Source: Bidens hawaiensis
Taxonomy: Eukaryota > Streptophyta > Magnoliopsida > Asterales > Asteraceae
Length of the DNA stretch: 64,000 nt
Direction of reading: 5' to 3'
Assembly (NCBI GenBank): GCA_021521415.1
Contig: JAIQDT010007668.1
Location: 30,284-94,283 of the forward strand
The notes beneath the pieces were generated by a model. It had not been told where the DNA came from. It worked only from the letters and a program-made list of their open reading frames with translations, and made no database searches. Shown here in pieces: positions 46,954-57,315 of this stretch. Within the stretch, counting starts at the first letter, position 1, and every line of letters starts with the position of its first letter. A program made the position numbers and the translations under genes.

Positions 46954-48746
46954 TGTCACACCCCAACCTACGGCGGAAATGCTGGGGCATGAGCTGATTG
47001 CTCATAGCTCTCAAGGTACTATCATGCAATATTAAATGTGACAATATCTATTAAATTTAATTAAATAATCATATACATCAAAGTAACCAAAGTACATAAT
47101 TTAAAATTAAATCAAATAAAAAAATCCAAAATTCTAATTCTTGTATCTTCTTCTCTAACATGCAACCCTAAGTTTTCTTCAAAACAAGCTTGAGAATCAC
47201 ATGATATCCTGCATATGCGTTTAAAATAAAAATAGATTTGTCAACACATGGTTGAGTGATTAAATCACCAGATTTTCATGATTGTATAATAATAATATAA
47301 AATGCAAACTTTGTCAAGTGAGATAAGCAATTTAACCAATAAGCAAGTATACATGATGTCGGTAAGCCTGAAGTCAAATGAACTGAACGATGGCTAACAC
47401 AACGGGCGTATGATCATAATAGACTGAGAATATGTTGGACCTCTCCGACATGTATTCAAGTAAATTATATAAGTATATAACATGTTAGGTATAAACTGTT
47501 AAACACATAAGACTAACAGTTGCAAGTTTTAGTAATATATAGTAACAAAATAAATAAGACGCATATGTCTCCAAAATGGTTAAAAAGGAGTTAAAAAGGG
47601 GGAGTGAGATACTCACCTGATCGGATGAACGAAATATAATTGATCATGAAACGGTGATAGGAAAATAAGTTAAATGAGACCGAGCTTCTCGGGATGCGTT
47701 GACAAGGGTTCATAGTTATTAATGGTAATAAGATTAATTATAAAGATATAACATGAATTAATAAGTTAAGATTTCGACGTGATTTGAGTTATGTTGGGAT
47801 TAGAATAGTTATTGATTGATCGATTAAAATATACCGTAAGTTTTATTGTGAAATCATCATTATTAGTTTAAATTAATAAATATGTGTTGAATAATTACTT
47901 GACTATTTAATAAATATTAACTAAATATAACACAATTATAAATGTGTATGTATATAAATATAACTTGTAATATATTATTTAATTTAAAACAAACATAAAA
48001 ATATATATTTATCATACAATATATATCTTGGACTATTTAACGAAAAATATAATTAATACGTTTAAAATACAATTGTTACAATTTTTAAAGAATGATACAT
48101 ATTTATATGTAATATATATTTTGTATATAAATTAATATAAACAAATTTATAAAGATGTTCAACGACTAGAAAGCACCAATAATGGTGTCGAGTTTTAATA
48201 AAATAATGATGATTTATTATTAGATATATATATATATACACGAAAACTTGAATGAAATTGATTGACAAAAAACGACGACTTAATGATGTCGGTTTGATAA
48301 AATAAAGTTTATTTAATATTTAATGTTGATTATAATATATTTAAAAATCATTTAAACTTTTAAACAAATTGAAAAGAATAAAGAGTCAAAAACCGTGTCC
48401 ATGGGGCTCGAACCCGCGCCCCTGGCCGGTTCACATAGTTAAACGCACACACACTGGCAACTCGCGCTAGGGTGTCAGTTAGTTATTGTATCAGAAAGGT
48501 AAATTAAACATAGCAGCCTAGATTATTCCCCAAATCATAAGAACCCTAATTCAAGAAATCGTTCAAACCATTTGCGTTACTTTAATTAAAGTTAGAGCTA
48601 TTGAAATACATGTTAAAGCGAAAAGAATACAAATTATAATTACCTTAAATGACAATGTATTGCTGGTAAACGAGATTCAACAATTTGCGGCCAAAACCCG
48701 ATCCTAAATACGTATATGCAGACCACGATAACACAATTTGCGGCCA
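46954..48746 (-). repeat. LTR C2, second copy of C-type LTR, truncated at its 5' end
   Basis: About 1.8 kb, highly similar to 25027-26830 in the same orientation. It ends TGTCACACCCC on the plus strand and has the donor-like site at 47616 (minus). Similarity stops near 48746 at a repeated CAATTTGCGGCCA (48681 and 48734), after which LTR sequence of element D begins. Confidence 0.85.
48395..48475 (-). other. tRNA-like segment inside LTR C2
   Basis: Homologous to 26453-26530. The A-box-like TAGCGCGAGTTGCC carries one change and the B box GGGTTCGAGCCCC is kept. Not a tRNA gene, since stems are not evident. Confidence 0.45.
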
Positions 48747-49346
48747 TAACCTCAATAACTATCATATAAGTCATATAAGGCATACACTTACCACTTAAGG
48801 TAAGTTTATTAACTAATCACATCGAGTATGCACATAGCCCCGAAAGCATAACAAAGAAAGGGGCTAGAAACTCACCTGTAAACGGTTCCTCTCTAAATTT
48901 ACTGTTACGCCCTTCTTGAGCTGTGTACGGCTAACTGTGTATCAATTAACAAGCATCACTTAACTATTCTTAACCATATCGTATTTCTAGGTCGTTTCCC
49001 GTTACCTTTCATTATTAGTTATTTACTTATTTTTAGCTCATTTATCATATAAGTCTATATCTATCATTTACGTATATATACGCAGTTTATCATTCATTTA
49101 TTTCAAAAATTCATTCCAACGTATAAGTCTCCTTAGGCGTATAAGTTATGGATGGCTTATAAGTTTCTCCGGCGTATAAGTCGTCCCCAGTGTATAAGTA
49201 GTTCTAGCGTGTAAGTCTTACATATACGGGTATACATACATATACATTTATATACATATACAGGTTACACATACATACACGTTGCTTATACTTATGCGCT
49301 TCATCCATACATATGCGATGCCGTACTTATACGTTGCGTACATATA

Positions 49347-49384
<38 letters not shown>

Positions 49385-50540
49385 TAAGCATACACGTTGT
49401 TATGCTTATACGCTGCAACTTATGCGTTGCTATACTTATACGCGGCATATAAGTGGCAGTTCAGCCTATTACGTGTTTTTAAGGTTTTTCCCTAGATTCC
49501 GGTGCCGTCAGCCGTCTTTAACCAGGCCGGGGTTTAATCGTATATGACTTAGGTAGCTTCGGGGTGTCTAGATCTGAGCTTAGGTGGTCCTTAAGCTCGT
49601 TTTTGGTTGATTAAACACCTGAATAAAGCTAGATCTAGATCCAAACGACTCATACAACATCATGGGGATGCGGTGTCGGGTTCTAATATGTTGGTCAGCT
49701 AAGATAAATGATTTCTACCAAGTTTCATGCAAAACCGACTTCGTTTACCCGTCCCTTTTACGAACCGAACACTACTCGTTTTACCCGGAACGAACCAACT
49801 AACCAGTTTACTATCAAGTTCGTTACTTTATCAATAATCATGGTCTATTCTATCATCCTACCAATTTTTATGCAAATCCGTACAAAAAAGTAAACCTTTT
49901 TAACAAAAAATTACCTTTGAGGTTTACGATCGAAATCACTCGAATAGACCAAAACCATATCAAAACGAACTTAGAATTGAGTGATTAAAGCGGCCACGAA
50001 ACTGTCTCGCCCCGATCTACAAACCCATAAGCTCTCCTTCGCTAGAAAACGCTGCTACAGTCACCGGAAAAGCTGAACAGTGGCTGGAAAAACTCCATTT
50101 TTAGCTGTTACGCTTTTGCTAATAAAAAACGGACCTCCCGACCTCTAATAGAAGATCTGATTGGTGGAAATATTCATTTATATGCCATAAACATTCAGTT
50201 AAAATTTTAAACCGAACCGACGGTTATATTTTCAAGAATCGTCATGTCTATGTGGGCTATTTTCTCAAAAACGAGAATTGGAGAAGTGTGTGTTTTTTAC
50301 GGTGTAGGCTATGGTGTAGAGATTGATGGAAATGGAAAGGATTAGGGTTTGAGGGGTATTTCACTCCCATGGACCGTAGGCCCATCTTTCCTTTTTAGTC
50401 CATGTTTAATTTCATCTTTAAAGCCTACTTAACCTTCCATCTTCATTATTTTATTATTTCATCTACTAACTCAAGTAAACTTTTGTATCATAATTAAATA
50501 ATATATTAAATATCATTTTTAGAAATTTCGGGATGTTACA
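48747..50540 (-). repeat. 3' LTR of gypsy element D (5' portion only)
   Basis: On the minus strand it starts TGTAACATCCCGAAATTTC beside the PPT and has CAG|GTGAGTTTCTAGCCCC at 48875. This matches LTR K (6621-9448) at both ends. Its middle differs: at 49130-49450 it holds repeated CTTATACGC / GCGTATAAG words and a (TA)n run, where K has AATTCGTTA repeats. The 3' half is missing, replaced by C-type LTR. Confidence 0.8.
49130..49450 (-). repeat. GCGTATAAG / CTTATACGC array in LTR D
   Basis: About a dozen copies of GCGTATAAG, GTGTATAAG or the complements CTTATACGC/TTATGCGT, in both orientations, with a (TA)n run at 49357-49382. Same position as the AATTCGTTA array of the related LTR K. Confidence 0.75.
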
Positions 50541-50556
50541 AGTCTACCCACCTTAA
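50541..50556 (-). other. Polypurine tract of element D
   Basis: Minus-strand TTAAGGTGGGTAGACT directly precedes TGTAACATCCCG. The GGGGACGAAACC block typical of gypsy 3' ends lies just upstream. Confidence 0.75.
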
Positions 50557-50584
50557 AAAAGGTTTCGTCCCCAAAACCTAACTC

Positions 50585-53243
50585 CTACCTAAACAAGCCT
50601 GGGTAAAACTTGCGCATCTCATCCTCAGCTTCCCAAGTAGCATCCGAACCTTTGCGATGCTTCCATATCACTTTAACTAAAGGAATAACTTTATGAAGAA
50701 GCTGCTTTTCCTTATGGTAAACTATCTCAATAGGCTGCTCGATGTGGTTCAATTGTTCATCAACCTTAATGTCTACTAACGGCACGTGGGACGTGTCACC
50801 AGCTAGACATTTCGTCAAGTGAGAAACATGAAAAGTAGGGTGAAACCCTTCTAACTCTTCGGGCAAATCCAGCTTATAAGCTACTTCTCCAACACAATCT
50901 ATGATCTTAAACGGTCCAATATACCTTGGACTCAACATTCCTCTGTTCCTGAAATGAATAATCCCCTTTCAAGGTGAGACTTTAGCATCACATTGTCACA
51001 AACGCTAAACTCAATCGGTCGTCGCCACTTATCAGCAAAGGACTTCTGACGATCTTGAGCTGCTCTCATTCTTGCCTTAATCTGACCGATCCTTGAAGAA
51101 ATTTCTTGCACAACTTCTAGACTTCTAATCTCTTTCTGACCGATCTATCCCCAACATACAGGGGTTCTACAACATCTACCATACATCATTTCAAACAGTG
51201 GCATACCAATACTCGAGTGGTAGCTGTTGTTATAAGAGAACTCTGCCAGGTGCAGATGATCATCCCAACTTCCTCCCAAGTCTAAAACACAAGCACGAAG
51301 CATATCCTCAAGGGTTTGGATAGTTCTTTCAGACTGCCCATATGTTTGAGGATGATACGCCGTACTGATGTTCAGTTATGTTCCCATAGCTTCATGGAAC
51401 TTCTTCCAGAACCTAGAAGTAAAGCGAGTATCTCTATCCGAAGCGATCGACAACGGTACTCCATGCTTAGCCACAACATATTTTATGAACACATTTGCTA
51501 ACATTTCTGACGAGATGGCCTCCCGTATAAGCAGAAAGTGAGCACTTTTCGTTAAACGGTCCACTATCACCAAAATGGTATCATGTTGTTTAGCTGTACG
51601 CGGTAGCTTAGTTATGAAATCCATGGTGATGTGTTCCCATTTCCATTTTGGTATCTCTAACGGCTGCATCTTCCCATAAGGCTTTTGGTGTTCTGCTTTG
51701 ACTTGTAAGCAAGTTAAGAACTTACTAACATCATTCTTCATACCCGGCCACCAATAGTCTCTCTTTCTTCATTAACCCTTTATTTGAAAGCACCTCAGAC
51801 TGCACCTTGATGATCTCTTCAAAGAGATCTGAGTTAATGATTAACTTATACGACTTCACTATTGCAATGACTTCCTCATTCTTTCGGCTTAGCGCGTCGG
51901 CAACGACATTAGCCTTATCCGGATAGTACTTGATATCACAGTCGTAGTCCTTTATCAACTCTAACCATCTCCTTTGTCTCATGTTCAACTCCTTTTGCTC
52001 GAAGAAGTACTTTAAACTCTTATGATCTGTATAAATAGTACACCTAGTACCATATAGATAATGCCTCCATATCTTGAGAGAATGCACTACTGCTGCTAAC
52101 TCTAAGTCATGCATCAGGTAAGTACTTTCATTAACTTTCAACTGTCTAGACGCATAGGCTATCACTTTTCCTCATTGCATTAACACACAACCTAGCCCAC
52201 GATGCGAAGCATCAGTACAAACAACCAAATCCTCGTCACCATCTGGTATAGCAAGGATTTGAGCTTGTGTGAGTCTTCTCTTTAATTCCTCAAAAGCCTC
52301 CTCCCGAAACTTACCCCAAGTGAACACTACAGACTTCCGGGTCATTCCGGTCAACGGTGCGGCTATCTTGAAGAAGCCTTCGATGAATCTCCTATAGTAG
52401 TCAGCCAACCCTAAGAAGTTGCGTATATTAGTCCGGTTCTATGGAGTCTTCCAATTCCTTATCGCCTCAATCTTTGCTGGGTCCACAATAATCCCCTCAT
52501 GATTGATTATGTGACCTAGAAACTGTATCTCACGCAACCAGATGCGCACTTCGAGAAATTAGCATACAGTTTCTCTTCCTTCAAAATCTCCGATACTTCG
52601 CATAGATGCTCAGCATGGTAAGACTCGCTCTTCGAATAAATCAATATGTCATCAACGAAATGATAACTGACTTATCCAACATCGTCCGACATCCTTTATT
52701 CATCATGTCCATAAATTCTGCGGGAGCATTCGTTAGGCCGGGTGACATCACGAGGAACTCATAGTGTCCATACCGCTTCCGAAACGCTGTCTTAGGGATG
52801 TCTGCCCCTTTCACCTTAAGTTGATGATAGCCTGATCTAAGATCTATTTGTGAAAACTAACTCAAACCTTGCAGTTGGTCAAACAAATCATCAATATGTG
52901 GCAATTAATATATATTCTTCTCCATAAGCTTAACCAACTTGCGGTAATCTATACATATTCTCATACTTCTGTCTTTCTTCTTCACGAACAACACCGGTAC
53001 ACCTTGCGGGGAAACACTTGCCATTAAAACACATTTGTAGAGGATTTCTTGAAGTTGGGACATTAACTCTTTCATCTCGGACGGCGCCAGTCGGTAAGGT
53101 GCTTTCGCGGCGGGTGGTGCTCCTAGTATTACTTCTATCTAAAATTCTACTCCTCGTTCCGGTGGTAACCCTGGAAGGTCCTCTGGGAACACTTCTGGAA
53201 AGTCACACACTATAGGAACATCTTTCATGTCTTTCCTCTCGGC
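50585..53243 (-). pseudogene. Gypsy pol of element D: RT, RNase H, integrase, chromodomain-like tail
   Basis: Minus strand from the right. The RT start is at 53230-52930 ([29 protein letters not shown]). RT core follows; one base is missing just before [11 protein letters not shown] (about 52655), which breaks the active-site frame. Then [19 protein letters not shown] text. RNase H is at 52408-51830 ([38 protein letters not shown]). Integrase is at 51741-51000 (SKFLTC with one HHCC Cys replaced, MDFITKLP, SDRDTRFTS, then a stop). The tail at 50938-50585 has PRYIGPFKI, FHVSHLTKCL and ATWEAEDEMRKFYPGLF. Tekay/Del-like. It is interrupted at 53244-53248 (TSD TGTAG) by element E and resumes at 61767. 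Confidence 0.88.
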
Positions 53244-53248
53244 TGTAG

Positions 53249-54605
53249 TGTGACACTCGTCAATTTCAGGTTAACTTCGTTAATCCGAACTCCGTTAATT
53301 CAAACTTAAGATCATACGAACTGTAACGCATATCTCATTACATTTAAACTAGGGTTTAGATGACGCATGAAAATCACTACACAAGTAGTCTTTCGGAATT
53401 TCACCAAAACACACACGAGTCGACTCAAACAGTTGGTGAACAAACAACAATTAATATAAACAAGTACTTAGTATAATATGTATTAAGTGTGATAATATTT
53501 TTTATGTGACTTCGTGTTTGCATGAATAATAATTTTATTATGGAAGAAATAGACTTGTTTGTGCTAGAACTAAGTTAACTAGAAGCTTAGGGGGTTAAGT
53601 GTAACCTAATTAAATATATAAACAAAATATTATCCAACCCTAATCCCCCACCCCTATAATCGATCGATCTCTCCTCCCCCTCTCCTCTTGGCAGCCGTGA
53701 ACACCCACACACACACATTCAATCTCCTTGCAAGCTTGTTTGAAGAATTAAAGTGCTAGCCAGAACGCTAGTGAGGATTTTCTGTGACGCGCATCTCTTG
53801 GTTGACTTGTTTTTGAATTCTTCGCAGACTGTGAGTTTCACGTTCCCCTTTTACTCTTTTAAACACTTTTTACTTGGGGGAGATAACATACTCCAAAACG
53901 CTTTAGATTTTGTTATTAGTTATATATCACTTTTAAAGGCTAAGTGGCAGACAAACCAACTAAAGTCCTTCATAACATCGAACCGTTTAGTATTTGTATA
54001 ATAGCGAGTCATTGTTGAGTAGTACTACTGGGTTTGACAAACCCCACCCAACTCTAAACTCGACTGGAGGTCGAGTGGGTGTAATCTTGGCTGACACATT
54101 TTCCATGGTCGTGGTAGACATGGTGGCAAGGCAATTGATAAACAGTCAGCTTCGGTGTCGAACACTTAGTAATACTTGTTTTATAGGTTAGCTACTTATG
54201 GATATATAATTGATTTAACATTATCTGGTAACGCAAACGCAAAACATAAACGCAAACGCAAACGCTTTATTTATATAAACTTGTGAACTCACCAACCCCG
54301 TGTTGACACTTTTAGTATCTTATTCTCAGGTAGCCGAGGCGGGCGCGCGGTATAGGAACATGCATTACATTGAACTTTATCATTTTTGCAAACTTGTTTT
54401 TAAACTGTTATTAATTGGGTTTTAAGTCGTCCTGCGTGACGCAACACTTGGTTTATGAATTTACGCTTCCGCACTTATTTACACTTAAATGTTTCGTGGT
54501 TTGAAAACTTTACTTATGGTGTTTGATTATAACTAATGATTCCGATCCTGTTAGTTCACACCCTCTGACGGTAAAACTCCGCTAGTGGATTTTGAGGATG
54601 TGACA
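53249..54605 (+). repeat. 5' LTR of element E
   Basis: TGTGACACTCGTC...GAGGATGTGACA, followed by GAT and the PBS. It has TATA-like CCCCTATAATCG (53655), a TC-rich then ACACACAC leader, GACTGTGAGTTTCACGTTCCCC (53829, donor-like), AACTTGTGAACTCACC (54280) and TATTCTCAG|GTAG (54329, acceptor-like). The 82-codon frame at 53753-54001 is also open in the other LTR but has no known motif. Confidence 0.95.
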
Positions 54606-54608
54606 GAT

Positions 54609-54620
54609 TGGTATCAGAGC
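54609..54620 (+). other. Primer-binding site of element E (tRNA-iMet type)
   Basis: TGGTATCAGAGC lies 3 bp after the 5' LTR. Confidence 0.95.
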
Positions 54621-54786
54621 CATTGGTTATAGCGAACTAGAAATTGCATGCATACTAGACTATAACCGCAACGACCCATTAGTTGTAATTTCTATGCACT
54701 GCATATATATTTTATTCAGTCTTTCGTTATCCTTATCTCTTTACCTCATTCACTCATGCGCGCACATACACGACTTACCTGTAGGG

Positions 54787-55479
54787 ATGTCGACGCCGCC
54801 ATCATCATCATCCGACCAGGTGACTCATGCCCATGGAAAGGAACCGCAGCTACCTACCTCGTCGCCACCCCGAGTAGCCCCGGAACTAGAAGCCCCTGCA
54901 CCGAAGAGGTATCGCCTATCTGGAGGCATGTACGACGACGACGTTAGCTGGGATTGGTACCCGAGTCTGATCAGGCGTATGGTTTATCGCGAACAAGTTC
55001 CCCCACTACCTCACCCGAGTCGCCCTGCTTACCCCAACACCCTACCATCCATAACCGAACCTATAGAGCATGTTCTCGCAGCTGTTGTTTCCTGTTTAGA
55101 GCGTGACGCGGGTTTTATGCGCTCGGCGAGAGCGAACGTTTCCGGATTGATAAGAGATGGAACCGAGGCTAGGGAGGAAATTTCCCGCCTGACAACGGAT
55201 ATGAAGGAATTGCAGGATACTAATGATCAGCAGATGAAGATTATGAGAAAAATGCAAGCAGAGATGATAGATTTGCAAGAGCAACTTCTTGTGGCGAGAT
55301 CCCGGACAGAGATAGCTCTAGAGCGATGCGATATCTTACAGAAGCAAATTGCTCAGAATGCAGCAGAACCTAAGGAAGAACCTGAGGAAGATCCTGAGGA
55401 GGAACCCAAAGAGGAGCCGGAGGAAGAACCGGCTGAGCCGGAGGCACACTCAGAGGTGTCCTCAGACGATGACATCTAA
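54787..55479 (+). CDS. Pre-gag ORF of element E: coiled coil plus acidic tail
   Basis: 230 aa from ATG at 54787 (MSTPPSSSSD). An in-frame ATG at 54694 would add 31 hydrophobic residues. I prefer 54787 because an acceptor-like TTACCTGTAG lies 2 bp upstream. Residues 1-40 are Ser/Pro-rich. A conserved-looking DDVSWDWYPSLIRRMVYREQ follows. Residues 127-190 have heptad spacing typical of a coiled coil (EISRLTTDMKELQDTND..). Residues 194-220 are repeats of EEP/EDP. It is unbroken, unlike gag behind it, and separated from gag by 253 bp. I do not recognise a domain family. A role in particle assembly or RNA handling is speculation. Confidence 0.65.
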   Translation: MSTPPSSSSDQVTHAHGKEPQLPTSSPPRVAPELEAPAPKRYRLSGGMYDDDVSWDWYPSLIRRMVYREQVPPLPHPSRPAYPNTLPSITEPIEHVLAAVVSCLERDAGFMRSARANVSGLIRDGTEAREEISRLTTDMKELQDTNDQQMKIMRKMQAEMIDLQEQLLVARSRTEIALERCDILQKQIAQNAAEPKEEPEEDPEEEPKEEPEEEPAEPEAHSEVSSDDDI

Positions 55480-55732
55480 GGGTGATAACACCTAGATGGA
55501 GGGGTTGTCTCCATCCAGACTATTATTTTCTATGATTTTAAGGATTGGTTTAAATACTTTGTAGCGAATACAATGGCTTTAATCATGAATTATTATTTGG
55601 ATTATATTATGATTGTGATGTGATGTTTGCTTCTTTTATTTTTTTTCTTACCTATCTTTTTATTACATGTATGGTGTGTTTCATATGAAACCGAGAATTC
55701 ACGTCTAACATTTTATGCTGTGATTCTAGGAG

Positions 55733-57058
55733 ATGGCTGGAAGGAACGCTGGGCATGGTCGCGGTAACATCAACCTAACCGCAGCAGAACTCCAAACCCT
55801 ATTGAATGACCATGCAGCGGCAGCTCTAGCCGCACATGTTCAGAGTCAAGCCGGAGGTCCAGCTGGAGCCTGTACTTTCAAGAACTACCTGGATTGCAAG
55901 CCCAACTCGTTTAAGGGAACTGAGGGAGCCATAGGTTTCCTGCGTTGGGCTGAGAAGGCAGAGTCAGCTTTCGAGATGTGTAACTGTCCACCCGCCAGCA
56001 GGGTCAAATTTGCTGCTGGAACACTGGAAGATTCTGCTCTCACTTGGTGGAACTCCAATGTGCAAATTCTTGGGTAGGAATTGGCGAACGCTATGAACTG
56101 GGAAGAGTTCAAGAATATGATGCGGGAAGAGTATTGTCCTAGAGAGGAAATCGCGAAGTTGGAATCTGAGTTTTGGTCGTTGAAAATGGTGGGTTCTGAG
56201 ATTGAAGCCTACACCACCCGTTCCCATGAGCTAGCAGTAATGTGTCCACGGATGGTAGAACCGCCGAGTAAGAGAATTGAGATGTATATCGATGGGCTGG
56301 TACCACAAATTCAGGGTATGGTGACGTCTTCCAAACTGGCTACATTTCAACAAGCGATCCGGTTAGCTCACAAACTGACGGACCAGGCAGTGACACAAGG
56401 TGCGTTACCACCTAGAGGTTCAACCTCTAAAACCCGTGACAACTTGAGCACTGACAACAACAACAACAACCCGGGTAATGGAAAGAGGAAATTTGACAAC
56501 ACCAGGTCCTCATCATCGAACCCCCCACAGCAACAACACTACCGTAAGCCCGTACTCACTCGGAGCTTCAATAACCAGGGTTCCAACAATAACAACGGTG
56601 TCAGGCAGGGTTCGAGTGGCTATGCTGGGAAGTACCCGAAATGCAACAAGTGCAACTATCACCATGCTGGCGCATGCGACCGTATCAAGTGTTTGCGATG
56701 TTGTAAATTGGGTCATCAGGCCAAGGACTGTAGGGGAGACCTAGCGGGTAAGGGTGCTCCTAAACAGCCTGCAACAACGAAAGGGTGCTTTGAGTGTGGT
56801 CAGGAGGGTCATTTCAGGAAGGATTGTCCCAAACTGAAGCAGAATGAGAACAATGAAGGCAATAACAGTGGCGAGAGCAGTGGTAAAGGTATAGCTTTCT
56901 TCATTGGATCGGGCCAGGCCCGCAATGATCCGAATATGGTTACCGGTAAGTTCCCTGTGAACGACTGTTTTGCTTCTGTTTTGTTTGACACTGGAGCTGA
57001 TAGGAGTTTTGTATTGAAAGCCTTTAGTAGATTCTTAGACTTAACCCCGACCCGTTAG
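55733..57058 (+). pseudogene. Gypsy gag and protease start of element E, with one in-frame stop
   Basis: ATG at 55733 (MAGRNAGHGRG) follows GTGATTCTAG|GAG. The frame reaches ILG-TAG at 56075 and continues in frame with ELANAMNWEEFK, so a single nonsense codon splits gag. The capsid core has WWNSNVQI and MVGSEIEAYTTRSHELAV. Then comes an Asn/Ser-rich linker (DNNNNNPGNGKRK). Zinc knuckles are CLRCCKLGHQAKDC and CFECGQEGHFRKDC. At the end is protease VLFDTGADRSFV, before a frameshift (TPTR-stop, 57055). Gag forms the particle and binds RNA; protease cleaves it. Confidence 0.9.
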
Positions 57059-57315
57059 ATGCTAAGTTTCTTGGTGAATTAGCTGACGGTAAGTCTATAG
57101 AAACAACTCATTTACTAGCGAGATGTAAGTTGAAACTGTCAGGTCATACTTTCGATATCAACCTCATACCCTTTACGCTTGGTAGTTTCGATGTCGTTGT
57201 CGGCATGGACTGGCTATCCGAGAACCGAGCGGAGATTATATATCACGACAAGATAGTCCACATCACTCCCCTTCCGGCGAGATCATTTCGATCCAGGGCG
57301 AGAAGAGCGGCATGA
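57059..57315 (+). pseudogene. Element E protease C-part and linker
   Basis: After the shift at 57055 the frame gives [32 protein letters not shown] and [16 protein letters not shown]. It is thrown out again near 57270, so the [13 protein letters not shown] sequence is read in the frame of the next segment. These two single-base shifts separate protease from RT. Confidence 0.85.

Noticed and set aside
53753..54001. 82-codon frame kept in both LTRs of E (also 60914-61162)
   Set aside because: It crosses the donor-like site and has no family resemblance. Conservation is explained by LTR identity.
54694..54786. N-terminal extension of the E pre-gag ORF with a hydrophobic, signal-like start
   Set aside because: It begins in leader sequence close to the PBS, is low-complexity (Ser/Leu) and precedes an acceptor-like site. 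ATG at 54787 is the better start.
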